From: Hyaloperonospora brassicae
Taxonomy: Eukaryota; Oomycota; Peronosporomycetes; Peronosporales; Peronosporaceae
Direction: 5' to 3'
Length of the DNA stretch: 64,000 bases
Assembly (NCBI GenBank): GCA_947650285.1
Contig: CANTFL010000198.1
Location: 1-64,000, forward strand
A program made the position numbers and the translations under genes. Positions 1 through 12,000 of the stretch are shown here, one piece after another (position 1 is the first letter of the stretch; each line of letters starts with the position of its first letter). The notes beneath the pieces were generated by a model. That model did not search any database. It saw nothing but the letters and a program-made list of their open reading frames with translations, and had not been told where the DNA came from.

Positions 1-1363
1 AGTTGTGTTCCCTGCCGCGCCAAAAAGAAGCCACGGCAGGTCTCGAAGAACATAAAAAGCAGCGACGCCGGTGTAGATCGCATTGGGCGTGCAACGCCAT
101 CGGGAGAAGAAGAAAGGTCTGGTCGTGTCGTTGCAGACCGAGATGAGTCAACTAACAAGCCACTTGGCGACTCTGCGAGCCCAGCGACGGGCTCAACTCG
201 CGAACAACGACGAGCTCATGAAGTACGAGGAAGAAGCGATGACGCAACGGCGCAAGCGGGAACAGGCCGAGCAGCACAATCAGCTGCTGAAAAAGGCCCA
301 GCTGTTCCAGCAAGACGACGTTTCTCGGGAGCATGCGGGCCATGATGGGCGGCAGCAACTTGCTGCTTTCCAAGACGCTCGAGTTCATTTCGGTGCACTC
401 GTTCACGGCCTTGTCGGCCCGGAATCTCTTGGGCGGCGCAAAGAGTACGTCGCGCACTTTCCACGGAGTAAGATGGAGTTGGCGCGGAACATTGTGATCC
501 AGAACACCGAAGAAGATACTTTGCGCTTGTTGGCCACGGGCGGCACAGCGACGGCGAACATTCGGATTTTGCACGACGGGACGCGGCAGCGCGCGAGATG
601 CGCATTGAGTCGACTGGGGCATCACACGGGACCTTTTTGGTCGCCGCAGTAGCCGTCAGGATCCGTATACCTCGTTCGTCGACGATGCCGGTGACGGCCG
701 CGTGATTAAGGGAGTTCTCGTCCGTGTTTGTTTTCCCCGTGACCGTGCACTGCACGCTCCATGCGCTCATGCACATTGTCGCCAGTAGCATGAAGACCAT
801 CGGCGTGTACTCCTCGGGCGTGTCGTACGCGGCGCGAGCGTCGGAAGAAGTGCACCTCGAAGAGGACAATGGCTTGACGCACTCGGACGTGTACTACTCG
901 GACCTGGTGGCGTCCATGGAGCCCGTGATTGAAGAAGTCGACGAAGCGGATACAGCTGGGAACATTGACGTTGAAGCGCGGGTTTTGACGCGCGTGCAAT
1001 GTGGACAAGACGAAGGGATCCTCTTGTGGGACTATGCGGACGAAGACGCGTTGCACCCGATTCCAGTCGCCTCGCCCGACCGCAAAGCCATTCGCCGCAA
1101 CGTGTGCGGTGCAATGATCGTACGACGCGAAGTGGGACCGGTTTGCTCTCAGTGCGCCACGTCTCGATCAAAGCGTATTGTCCGCTGGCGCAGCCCAAGA
1201 ACGTGCGGGAGGGCCCGAGGCGTCGGACGCCGAAGAGATTCGACGGGCCATCACGCGACGCATTGGTCTGCAAGCGACCGAGTCTGAACGCTTGCGGGAC
1301 TGGTGCTTGGGCTACGTCTACAACGACATTGTCCGTCGCTTGGAGATGCTGCAAGTGTCGTGA
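1..1363 (+). pseudogene. Decayed copy of the bZIP/START-like gene at 49.6-51.5 kb
   Basis: This stretch translates, in several frames, to the same protein as the bZIP gene at 49618-51487, beginning near residue 170 of that protein because the window starts inside it. The zipper part (GVQRHREKK, then ELMKYEEEAMTQ) reads from base 83, the central part (EEVHLEEDNGLTHSDVYYSD) from about 845, and the C-terminal part (DAEEIRRAITRRIG ... LEMLQVS) ends in a TGA at 1361-1363. Stops and frameshifts break it: an in-frame stop in the basic region around base 57, a frame change near 330 (KKAQLFQQDDVSREHAGHDG instead of the expected reading), and a lost base near 1136 where the intact copy has GTGGGCACC. 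Together with the next feature it forms an inverted duplicate of the gene pair at 48.6-51.5 kb. I judge it non-functional. Confidence 0.85.
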
Positions 1364-1531
1364 AGCCCTGGAGTCTGAAAGCCGATCGACCGGTTGGGAG
1401 GCATCTGGAACGACCGACAAGAGAATACTCTTGCAGCTATCTATGGCAGTGCTTTATGATTTCGTTAATACCAGGTCTCGATCGCATATTCGTTCGTCCC
1501 TCCTGTCTACCTGCCTCGCTCGTCTCCCTCG

Positions 1532-2148
1532 TTAGTTCAGAGCGGCAACGAGCACAACGGCCACAATCGCCGCGGCAATCGCTCCGATGTTTGTCTGCGG
1601 CTTCACCATCGACGATCCACTCGTCTCGCGCGGGGTCGTCGCGTTTTCCGGCCGTGTCGTGGTATTGTCCTTATCTCCTGCGCCACTGGCTGAGCTTGTG
1701 ACCGTTTACGAGTCGGCGATCCCGACGCCCGCGGCATTGCGCTCGGCCCCAGTGTTAGGACCTCTTTCGGGCAAATGGCCGAACAGTTGAAGCGCTTGGC
1801 GGCCGCCAACTGCTTCTCGGCCACGTGGTTCTGCACAATGCACGACATGCACGTGTGGCAGATGGACGCCGGCTGCGTCGCCTCCGAGTTCATCTCCTGC
1901 AGACAGTGCAGCCGCTCAGCGCAGACGGGGCCTTTTTCCTGAGACGTGGCAATGTAGCCATACGAGTCGACGCACTGGAGCTGATCGCTGCACTCGCCAA
2001 AGTGGGCGACAGTGCCCGACGTGGCATTCGGGTTCACCGGGTTCTGGCACTTGTCGGCGTCTGCCGCATGGCACTCGCACATGTTGCACCGAGTGTCGTG
2101 GATTACATCCGTGGCCGACAACATGGTCACGCGTACCACGCCTTTCAC
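1532..2148 (-). pseudogene. Decayed copy of the Cys-rich GPI-type protein gene at 48.6 kb
   Basis: Read on the minus strand, this matches the secreted Cys-rich protein encoded at 48583-49449 from about residue 106 (MCECHAADADKCQ) to its stop (TAA at 1534-1532). The Cys framework from MCEC through CHTCMSC to FNCSAICPKE is retained. Just after PKEV a frameshift puts the C-terminal tail and GPI-signal region into another frame. The N-terminal third, including signal peptide and DNTP repeats, is not the one found in the intact gene: sequence upstream of about 2090 is unrelated to 48.58-48.89 kb and reads VKGVVRVTMLSATDVIHDTR in the same frame. It is convergent with the bZIP pseudogene, with the same short spacer (1364-1531) as in the intact pair. 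It is either a broken duplicate or a chimera with a different 5' exon; no complete ORF survives. Confidence 0.8.
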
Positions 2149-2259
2149 CTTGCCGCACGCTGCCGTAGCTAGTGACTGCGAGATTAGTACGCCCGCGGCA
2201 AAACCCTCCGGTCTCCTTTCGGGCCTGCTCTAGGAGGGCGGGCAGGGAGTGAGATCGCA

Positions 2260-2275
2260 AAATTGAGTAATGAGA
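2260..2275 (-). promoter_or_regulatory. Oomycete initiator-like core promoter
   Basis: On the minus strand the 16 bases read TCTCATTACTCAATTT, which matches the published oomycete initiator/flanking element consensus (GCTCATTYBNCAWTTT) at 14 of 16 positions. It sits about 110 bp upstream of the truncated Cys-rich reading frame and could be the start site of the chimeric 5' part (LLEQARKETGGFCRGRTNL, in one frame). Match counted by hand; function inferred. Confidence 0.4.
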
Positions 2276-3315
2276 AGTGAATAAGTAGATGGCTTGTACA
2301 ATGGCTGTTCAAGATGACATCATGTAGGTTTTTGACGACAACAGCACGCGACGTTCCCCGGTCAGTGCTGCGTTGGCCGATCGTATATTCGGTGTTCGGC
2401 GTTTATTAATCCGACGAGGTCGCTTGCTGCCAGCTGCGATCGTGCCTGGTTCGGTTAAAGTGGATCACCAATTGTGCCGTGTACTGGAAAGTGCGCCTTA
2501 CACTATCACATGAAGTCAATCTTACGCCATGCTAGGTCGACTCTACCTTCGCAATTCTTTCATCACAAATGACAAACAAAAAGTACTTGGGACGTGACGA
2601 ACGCCTGACAAACGACTTGGCACTCTACGTGCTAGCTTTTTTGTAGATATGCTCGTCAGAGCTTTGCAGTGGCAACGCTAGCTGCGTAAAGCGAACGCAT
2701 CAAGGCATTCATCTCATGCGCAAAATTATAAACTGGCACACCTTTTTCACACACATCATGCGACACATGTACAGGCGACGCCAAAGTTGAGGTAACGATT
2801 GATGCTTACTATGTGAATTTCTTTTTGTACCATACAATCGGCACGACGCTAACATGACAGGGCAGCTGTTCAATGACATCATGAAGTTCAATCAAACCCT
2901 GGTTAATCCGATCCCTGCCAATCATGAGATATTGCTATATATGATAAAGAGTCGATCCAACGATTCCGTTTCAATAGAAATGTGTAGGGAAAACTTGATA
3001 ACGAGCAAATTTGATGGTTAATCAATAATCCCGTCCAAATTAATAATCTTTATCCGGTATTTGGGTCGCTGGCGTGGCACGACCGTTACACGGGACTAAT
3101 CTGGGAACAAAATCACGCCTTTGTCCAATATGCAGATGTATAATATGGGGAAATGATCGAAATGTAATGTACGCATTCCTCCCATGACACGTCTCGCTAG
3201 ATCTGTATAATCATCGAGCACTGAAATGATGGTTCGAACTACATTAACCTTTCCCTCGAATCTGATCTCTGTCTACAGGCTTGTGAAACCCTTCTATTGT
3301 CGACTCCGACTCCTA
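2276..3315. other. No gene recognised
   Basis: All frames are short and stop-rich, and I see no recognisable protein, RNA gene or terminal repeat. Composition is more AT-rich than the duplicated gene pair to its left. Confidence 0.5.
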
Positions 3316-4590
3316 TTAAACCGCTGCTCTCATCAAAACCCCAGCGTCCGCTTCTTCGCTGAGCAGAGCTGTGGCAGTTAGCGATTCCATACCCGTGTCG
3401 GCCTCGGCGGTGCAGCAAATGAAGTCGTTCAGGTCCCTCGGGTCGCGGATGCGCAGCCGATAAAGTTGTGATAGCAGGCTGGTGTTCAGATGGTCGTCAG
3501 CGTCATTGAGTGATCTACGAGTGGTCGTACGGACATGCACGGGCCCTGTGTACATCAAGCAGTTTAGTAAAGCATCGCTTGGAACCTCACACCAGCAGGA
3601 TTATATCCAATTCATCGCCGTTAGCTGGTCAAGCGTTTAAAAACTGGTCTGTAAATCTTGTTTTTTCATTATTAAAGCATGATCGAGCTGGCGATGACGG
3701 TATCGACGCTTGAATGAGGTGATAATACCGGCGTTCATGCGCTGCATTTTCGCGATCGTGTTTAGAAAAGGAGCACAACGCTCGCACTCCTCAACTTCAA
3801 TTCATGAGAAGTATGCATCGATGCATTGTCGAGAAGGAGAACGATGGTTCGTTTTTGTGCCCCCATATCGTTGTCAAGATAATGATGCCACTCTCGCAAT
3901 CGGACACCGGTCATCCACGCCTTGATGTTGCTGCGATAGTCAGACAAATTGATATCATATCTTTTTTTAAAAATTGCGGCTTCTACGCGTGACCAATGAT
4001 GACGTGTATCGTTTGTCCGAGACATCAGCGCAGCGAATCGATCAACCGTCATATGATTTTTGCTCTTCATCGATTCTCTTACTTATTCGTTTGTATATGG
4101 TCGGGCGCAGGGCTGTAAAATAGCCCCTTTTGTCCATGTTGAAGATGTCGGGAAGAGGAATTCTTTCGAATATTCCCGGATGGCTTCCGCGCTCCGCAAG
4201 TATCTTTTCCGAATTTGCAAAAGCCGCTCAGATCGTGATTGCTTCGCTGATCGAACCCGTGACCTATAACTAAAGCTGAAATCCACCCATTCGAACCCAA
4301 CAGCAGCTGGTCTTTTTGAATACCAATCAAAGTTGCATATCGCTTCGCTCTCGCCTTGATCAGATCTTCTCTCACCATCACGCGCTTGGCTTTGCTCTGC
4401 TGCACTTAATTCGCAAGGGCTTCATCGGCTGCAGGATACAAGATCACTAGGGTCCGCTTAAACTTAAGGTCGACGTCCATCACGTGCAGGAAGTTTTGAC
4501 GATCACGCAGCATTCCATAGACCGTCTCTTATGAGGCTCCTTGAAGAGAACGAACTTACAATTCGCCCAATCTACCAGCTTTGATTGTGT
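3316..4590 (-). pseudogene. pogo/Tigger-like DDE transposase, degenerate
   Basis: Minus-strand frames give the ordered parts of a pogo/Tigger (CENP-B-like) transposase. The CENP-B-type helix-turn-helix comes first (EDLIKARAKRYATLIGI, then SNGWISALVIGHGFDQRSNH, about 4405-4260). Next is the region before the first catalytic Asp (HGQKGLFYSPAPD, about 4140). Then comes the DDE core with WMTGVRLREWHHYLD and ILLLDNAS-type IVLLLDNASMH (about 3870-3790), then the stretch following LLF (NTIAKMQRMNAGIITSF, KRRYRHRQLD, about 3760-3690), which corresponds to the usual PPNTT...QPLD segment. The C-terminal tail continues to about 3316. Several stops and frameshifts separate these blocks, so it cannot encode a working enzyme. 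I did not find its terminal inverted repeats. Confidence 0.75.
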
Positions 4591-6033
4591 AAGAGTGGTG
4601 TTTTAGTCATGCCCATAGTCGATCTTCTTCATCTTCTCATACGTCACGATACAAACTTGTTCGGGCCACAACTGCATCGTTGTGTTAATAGCGAATTAGC
4701 AAACCGAAAAGTGATTTATTCGTTCGTGCATAATTCTACTACTGTCATTGCATTTAACATGCCGTCCATTAATAATGCTCTACCAACAGAAATAGCAACA
4801 GATTTCTTCCTATATCTATGATGGCGTCATGGTCTCAAATGTCGGGGCTGTCACTGCTGACAGGTAGTGCTGGTGAAGAAGACTATACACGAGTACCCAC
4901 AGGCTTGGCATACTCTTTTGCTCGTGCCGGTTCTCGGACCGGTCACCTCTCCGATGGTACAACACCAACATTGTTAAGCAACACGCATACACAAAATTCG
5001 TCAGACACAACACTGATTTGACATGTGTACACAGTTGTTATACACACTCACAAAAAACTAAATATAAGCATATTAATCTACTCTCCAAAGCACATGCATA
5101 ACGCATCACCAACACTTTGTTGTGCTTCAAGTTTTATATTGAGTCGCTCCAACTACAATTGTGTTGAAATTACGTGTTAGCCACTAACCTGGTTTCATTT
5201 AATATTTTGGGGGCTGTTAATGACTTAATGGTGTTTAAATCTCTACAATTTGTTGCTTTTGTTATACATGATTCAGTCGTGCTACACGAGTCATATCGAA
5301 TTTGGCATGGAAAATATATCGCATGGTTGTTATAAACGTCTCCTTCAAGAAATAGCGGGTAGGTACTCCCTAATCTGAGGCACAGTAATAACGCTGATCA
5401 AGAAGGAGTATAAACGGGACATATGTGGTCTAAAGAACCCTAAACGTGATCGAGATGGCGCCATCTCACCTGCATTCGCCGAGAGAAGAAATTGACGAGG
5501 TGGGCCGCCTACTATGGCGACGGATCAAACGGTCGACGAGAAGGACATGGGCGACGGCCAGAGCGACAGCAGACCGGGCCAAGAGGATACGAAGGCATTT
5601 AACGGGACACACGGCACAATACCAAAGCAACAGGCGGAGTGTTCAATGCCACAGTTGTTGACATGTGACCCGAGATAACAGGTGGAGAAAGAAGTTGAAC
5701 GGAGCAGCGTCAAGAAGACGTAAATCGCTTGTATTTATAGGGACACTGGAGCCCAGCGGTATACCTTTAACTTAACGTACAGTAAGGCTAGTAAATTGAC
5801 ATCGCAGACGTCAACGGCTCTGGTCAATGAGATGGCAGACGACACCCCACGTCAGTCTCGTCGAAGCAAGGTACACAACGGCACAACACCTGTTCGCGGA
5901 GGTATATGACACAATGCCAGTTTTTTTAGGCGTTACCAGTGGAGAGAAAGCATTTTATCTCTTAGTACAGCAGAAGAGACCATCTTGTTAGCATCGTTTG
6001 TTCGTGCCTTCATTCAAGACCACGGTAGGTTGT
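4591..6033. other. No gene recognised
   Basis: Short stop-interrupted frames on both strands. An Arg-rich frame near 5446-5660 has no family signature that I can name. Probably transposon-derived intergenic DNA. Confidence 0.4.
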
Positions 6034-6080
6034 CTGTAAGGGGCAGCCCGTTACCACAAATTTTCACTTTAAAAGAAATG
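6034..6080 (+). repeat. Possible gypsy LTR-end fragment
   Basis: The plus strand here (TGTAAGGGGCAGCCCGTTAC, then CAAATTTTCACTTTAAA) closely resembles the first ~45 bases of the intact element's LTR read on the minus strand (TGTAACGGGGCAGCCCGTTA and the GTCACTTTAA that follows). The resemblance stops after about 45 bp at an A-rich run, so it is a fragment of a related solo LTR at best. Confidence 0.4.
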
Positions 6081-6128
6081 AAAAAAAAAAAATATTTTAT
6101 GTATTTTCCCTTTTATCACTCACACAGA

Positions 6129-6440
6129 TGTTAGTGATGTGGGGGGAGAGACACGGCCGGCTGTTTGCTGATGTTGAGATGGATACCATCCCCCCACCGC
6201 CCCCCGCGCGAGGAGTGGGGGCAGTGGTGATCCCTCCACCTCCTCTCCTTTATTGTGATAACATTAACATTACACAGAGAGACACACAGACACAAAAAAA
6301 AATAATTTTATTAATAAATTTGTTTCCCTTCTCTTTTTTTTCCTCCTCTTTTTTCTCGTGTTCGTCTGTCTGGGGGCCCCCCCCCGTGCGGTCGGTTGCT
6401 CCCAGGGGGGGCCCCCCTCTCTTTGTCCAATAAAATCTTT
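6129..6440. repeat. Low-complexity tract with G/C and A/T homopolymer runs
   Basis: The block alternates G-runs, C-runs, A/T-runs and CT-rich segments, ending in runs of 8-10 C and 7 G around 6377-6415 that can pair with each other. The first 141 bp begin TGTTAG and end TAACA, which could be ends of a small LTR or repeat unit. That is only a possibility. Confidence 0.4.
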
Positions 6441-7271
6441 GTGGCAAATTCTATTTTGCATGAACCGTTAACCACAATGGGGACCTTTAAGTTGATCGCG
6501 CAGGCTAGCCATTCAGCATAAGTGCTCTTAATCTTCGGTTTCGAACCATTATAAAAAGTGATTTGAACTCGATTCGCCTCATCACGCCAGGCACCAACTC
6601 ACGTCATCGAACAGCAATTGCGATTTACTAACTTTTGTTTGACTTCACATTTTTTAATAACGAAGACATATCTTGTCTTAAAGCTCTATGTGGAGCCCTG
6701 CTACTAGGTCAGAGCAGCAACAAGTTCGGGAAGGCCTGTATGATATTAAGAAGTCATCGCGGAAATGAAAGAGGGTGCGGTTGCGAGACGTCGCAAAAAA
6801 GTCTCAATTTTATACGCAAGTTCATGAGACTGAGGCGTAACTGCGCCTTTACACTTCTGTACAGGGTTAAGCCGAGAACAAGTTTTTCTTACAATTATAT
6901 ATCTCTCGGGTAATTAAGACCAGACGATCGAGATCAAAGGCCATACCAGAAGCTGCTCTGGAATCGGCGGAGCTGGTACGAATTAAGCACCCATCTCTAC
7001 ATCGGATGCTCGTTTAGAATAAGACAATAATCTCACAACCACGTTAACAAGACCATTCATTAATGAGTCGTCAGCCTATTTACAGCGGACCTCCGTAAAG
7101 ATGCACAAGTGCCGTTCTGTCGTAAGGTTTATCGACTCTAGAACTTATATCGACTGACGAGGGGGTGATTTTAGCAGCGACGGCAGGGCCTGAATTATTT
7201 ACCAAGAAAGACTCATACATTACAGCGCAGCTTCGAAACCTTACCTGTTTCAGTGACTTAGGCTGGCTAGC
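6441..7271. other. No gene recognised
   Basis: Stop-rich in all frames. One 92-codon frame at 6635-6913 (plus) has no identifiable domain and is probably chance. Confidence 0.4.
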
Positions 7272-7732
7272 TGTAACGGGGTGACTCCTTTCGTTACAAA
7301 TTAGAACAAAGGTATCAATTTTTAATATTTACAATCAGATTATTCAAACAGCATGACTCGAGAAAGGTGATGTTGACGTTATATTGCCTTCGAGTGTAAT
7401 ATTCTTTGGGGAACCACTTATTGTTTGATGTACCGTGTACATCATACAAATTAAACACCAATCGCTGCTAGACGCACGCAATGGGTGGTGAGAAAGAAAC
7501 CCACATAGGAGATTGTAGTTCAATATAGTTAGATCAAGACAAAGATGACAGATTAAAGAAACATAAATATAACAAATACAATTCTACTTTTACCCTCATA
7601 CAGAGCTTCCGGGTTCAGCTAACTTCCTCGCGCTTCCTCACGCCACGTGTACGTGACGCCGGAAGTACGCAGCCTAGTGTTCTGTCAGCACAAGGTTTTA
7701 CCTTTCATCTGGTAAGAGCGTGTACCGTTACA
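7272..7732 (+). repeat. Copy A left (5') LTR
   Basis: It begins TGTAACGGGG and ends CCGTTACA. A 344-bp core (7325-7668) aligns without gaps to 23174-23517 with a single mismatch. The outer ~50 bp at both ends differ strongly from the other LTR. Confidence 0.8.
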
Positions 7733-7781
7733 ACTGGAAGAACTCTGAGTCCGTCCAACGACCACGACCACCGAATATGGC

Positions 7782-8920
7782 ATGACCATGTTGAATAAAG
7801 AGGAGATCTTTCACGTCACGCGTGAAGTCTTTAACCATTTATGTGACATCGAATGGAGGGCGGAAGAGCGAATCAGTTTTACTGTCGGCGATACCGCTGT
7901 TAGCGCCATGTTGGAGTATCTTGAGAGAGACCAACAACATGCCGTTAAAGCCAAGTTCATTCAACATGGCTTGACGTCAAAAGATAAAATAAGCCTCAAT
8001 TCACCATCAAGCCTCTTAACAGGCGATTAGTTGAGAGATATCGGTGCTCAACACACAGATCTATTGAGGCGGAAGCAATTCAATGCTGCTGTGGGTGGGA
8101 CGACACACGCGCGTCGTCCCAATATTTGAACGTTAATAGCTCCAAAAAAAGAGGAGATGAAGAAGAATTCCTGTGAGTATGGTCCGTCGAACTAGACAGA
8201 GCCATAAAGGCGCTTCGTATCGACGATGAGCAAATGAAAATCACATGTGCTTAAACCCACTTGGCAGTACGTACCTAGACGTAGGCTTTATGGCCGGAGA
8301 TGAGCGACCCATAAGCTTTCCAGGCGCTATAAGCCTCCAAGACCCGGCTCAAATAAACGTTTCAAACCACCGCGGGCTGAGTTCAGGGCTCGATCAGAGC
8401 AATTGAAACTTAAACAGGGCAAGTGTGCACATCACGCTTACGCTAATCATGTACGATTCCTCGCGAGTAGTATAACAGCTATCTCAGTACATGAACACAA
8501 TTTTTTACTTTTTTTATGCAAGTGCTCGCAGCTGGGCTCGTCAGGAACCACCTATTCCGCTTAGATTCGGGTAAGCTTGAGCCAGCGATCTCAGCTGCGG
8601 AACAGGAAGCCTTAGCATGAGATAGGCTCATTTTATTTGGGTCTCCTATATCCCACTGATACGAAAGGAGACTGGAAGTTCAGGACCGATGGACCTATGT
8701 TATGTTGAGAGCGAGCGGTCTCTTTATTCAAACAACAAGCGGTTGCAAAATTGAAATCGCTGTCAGAAGTAAGGACACTGCGCTCATCAGATTAGTGCCC
8801 CACGTTTTGTCTCCAGACATCAACAAGCGAAATGATCGGACATTCGCAAAGAAGAGCAATGAGCGTGGGTATAACGCTGTTGCGAAACCGCAACAGCGAA
8901 GGCGACCAGCCAAAAATTGA
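7782..8920 (+). pseudogene. Copy A gag, degenerate
   Basis: It starts ATG 50 bp after the LTR (MTMLNKEEIFHVTREVFNHL), aligning to the intact gag start MNMLDEEDTFHATREGFTHL. The N-terminal 80 codons are open, then stops and shifts accumulate. Later parts are recognisable by position, for example FKPPRAEFRARSE near 8367 and the region before gag's end (ERGYNAVAKPQQRRRPAKN, 8860-8920). The hairpin that follows the gag end in the intact copy is still visible at about 8921-8955 with one mismatch. Confidence 0.75.
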
Positions 8921-9013
8921 CGGGTCAGTAGGGGTGTAGCACCCTAATGATCCAGCAACCTCAAGATAATTTGCAAATATCTTGACGAAAATTTCTCCAG
9001 ACACGCAATCAAT

Positions 9014-12000
9014 GTGTGTCTCTGCCCATGCGATGAGGTATCGCTCAACACGTTGGAGTTGCAAGTTACAAAAGGTTTGTTACTTCGTGCTATAGTTGAC
9101 TGTGCGGCGTCGAGCAACTTTGTTAGCCGCGCCCTAATAGAGGGTCATAGGATCAAGTTCGTTGAGCGCTACATCTCTCTAACGAGGTTGACGTTACGCC
9201 TTGCAACAGGCGCATCGATAACCGTTGAGAAACGTGTGGTAGGAAGCCACTACACGTTAGACGGTGAACAGCACGATTAAGACTTCATCGTATTGGATCT
9301 GGATGAAAATTTTGATGTCATTCTGGTATTACCTTGGCGCAAAAGGTACGAGCCAATAGTGAGCTGACAGCATCGATCTGTGAAGCTGCCTGACGCTTGT
9401 CTATCAGATGAACGTCTGAAGAACATCATGGAGCGTCCAAAAGCGTGTGGATGTACTGAGAGTGAGTGATTTGGCCACAATTGCGGTACGGTCGTTAGCA
9501 CGACTGCACAAGACATTAGTGTAGTTGAAAACTACACTGTGGAGCAAGCTCCCGGCGGCTGTACAAATGCACAGGTAGCTCCAAAGGTCTACCAAATAAA
9601 CAAGTCGAGTGGGTCGGGACATGGATGCATGCCGAAGGGCGACATCCTAAAAAAGAACGAATCGGTTGTGTAGAAATGACAACGAAGTTATATTAGATCG
9701 ACTCGAGCTTCGACCGTAGAGGATCAAGACCTGAATGTGGTTGCACAGCCCCAATAAGAAGACGTCGAAAAAATAATTCTTTATGTGCTTGCGAAAGACA
9801 TTTCTAAATAGTTACATGCTGAGAGATAAGGCTTTTATCAAAATAAACGGACAAGCACTCAGCAGCCTGAGGAAACGAGTTCCTACGAAGAAATCGAGAC
9901 GTTGAACGTCTCGGTGAATGACGGATCATGCGTAGGGGATTATACGATTGATCTTTTTGCACTTCCGAAGGTAACTTCGGCGATAAAATAATTGACAACG
10001 CTACAACCGAAACGATTCTTGCGTGGTTTGCGTGGTGGCAAAGTCGATCAGATCTGTGTTCTCGTCGTGGGGGACTAGTACGTCACCGAATTTCGGTCGG
10101 CGACAGTGTTTGCCGAGAACGAACGAGTTCTATGCAGTTTATTGATGGACTAAAGAGTCATCGATGAGAAGACTTGGATGGAGCGATATGCATATCAATC
10201 CTGGGAATCGCAGTAGGCAAATTCTTTGTACAAGGAATTTGATAGATTCAGGGATGTAGTCCCTGAATCAGTGCCTTTCTAGCTTTTTCAAAACATAGGC
10301 ACTCGACACGATATCGAGCAAAACCAGAATCGAAGTACTGGGTCATAAAGCAGTGGCCACTACCTTGTGAACAAATACTAGCGATCGACAAGCTCTTTGC
10401 CGATCGCTTTGTATCTGGACATGTGAGGGAATTAACTTCTCCTCACATCTCTCTGGCCTTCTGTGTGCGAAAGGCCACAGGAGGCTGGCGGATAGTACAC
10501 GCATTCAACAAGCTAAATGGTGCAACGGTACGGGATCAGATGCCGATACCGAGGAAGGACGTACTCATAGATGTTATGTCAAAGAGTGCCATCTTCTCGT
10601 CCATGTATCCGATGGATGGGTTCTATCAGATCCTCATGCGTTAACGGGACATCCTGTTCACGGCAGTGAGCGCCCCCAGTGGTATGCTGTGTGAGTGGCT
10701 AGCGATACCACAGAGGGTGAGTAATGATCCTGCAACATTCAACAGATGTGTAACAAGTTTGTTGAGAATGGTGCGAGATTTTGCACCGGTTTACTTTGAC
10801 GATGTGTTCTTCCATAGCCGGGTCATGAACGGAAAGAAAGACTTGGAGCTTCACAGAACTCACGTTCGTCATATTCTTCAACTTATGCGCAAACATAAGC
10901 TGTACGCTAACCTCAAAAAGTGTATATTTGCTGCGAGTGAAATATTACTTCTTAGGTATACCGTTAATAAGAATGGTGTACGTCCTGATCCCAAACAAAT
11001 CAAGGCGATCACGGAATGGTCCGTGCTAGTCGGTGTCAAGGGACTTTGTAAGTTCTTTGGACTTGCGGCGTACTTGCACAAGTACTCGCGCAAATACGCC
11101 GAGATGACTGTGCATCTTTCTTGTTAACTTAAACAAAATGAAAAGTGGTCATGTAAAGCTGACTGTCAGCGTTCCTTTGAAGGTTTCAAGCAAAGCTTGA
11201 TACAATCGCCCATACTGGCGATTTCAGATAAGGACAGACCATTAAATGTGGTATGCGACGCCAGCGATTTTGCAACCGGCTGTGCGTTGATGCAATTTGG
11301 TACTGATGGCGCAGAGCACGTCGTCTGCTATCAATCTCTTCAGCTGCATGCAGCTGAGAGTAATTACTGAGTGCATGGAAAGGAGATCCTTGCCATGAAG
11401 TATGAACTGGCTAAGTTTCGTGTCTATCTCTTGGTAGTTACACCGTTCATCGCCTTAACGGACCACGCATCACTACGCACGGTCTTGAACAGTCCACACC
11501 TCTCGCAACAAATGGCGGGGTGGCTGTCTTTCTTCTCGGAGTAACACTTCTCCGTGGAGCGTAAACCAGGACGACGGAATGTCCTCGCTGATGAGCCTTC
11601 GCGTCGGCCCGATTTTGAGCCGACTACACGCGTCAACAATGAGAACAGGACCACTGCTGCGACACTTACAGTCAGTGTCCCTTCGTCAACGTTACTTGAC
11701 GACGTGAGGAAAGCCTACGCGGAAGATGAAGATCCTCTGCGGTCAATGTATCATCTTGTGGATTCAACCCGTAAATCATCAAAAAAAGTCACCGGCTTTG
11801 TACTTTATCTCATCGAATCGGTGCACAATACGCAACGGGTTGCTGTTCTATACATACGTTGCTGGCGACACGCCTCGTGTCGTCGTTCCCGCTCATAGCA
11901 ATCTGCGCTTGAGAATCATGTATAAGTGTAACAATGCCCCAACAGGTGACCATCGGGGTGGAGAAAAGAATATCCTTAAGTTAAGGCGAGACTTTTACTG

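Noticed and set aside
6369..6420. Poly-G/C palindrome as a functional hairpin
   Set aside because: Homopolymer runs pair by composition alone, and the tract is a frequent site of assembly error.
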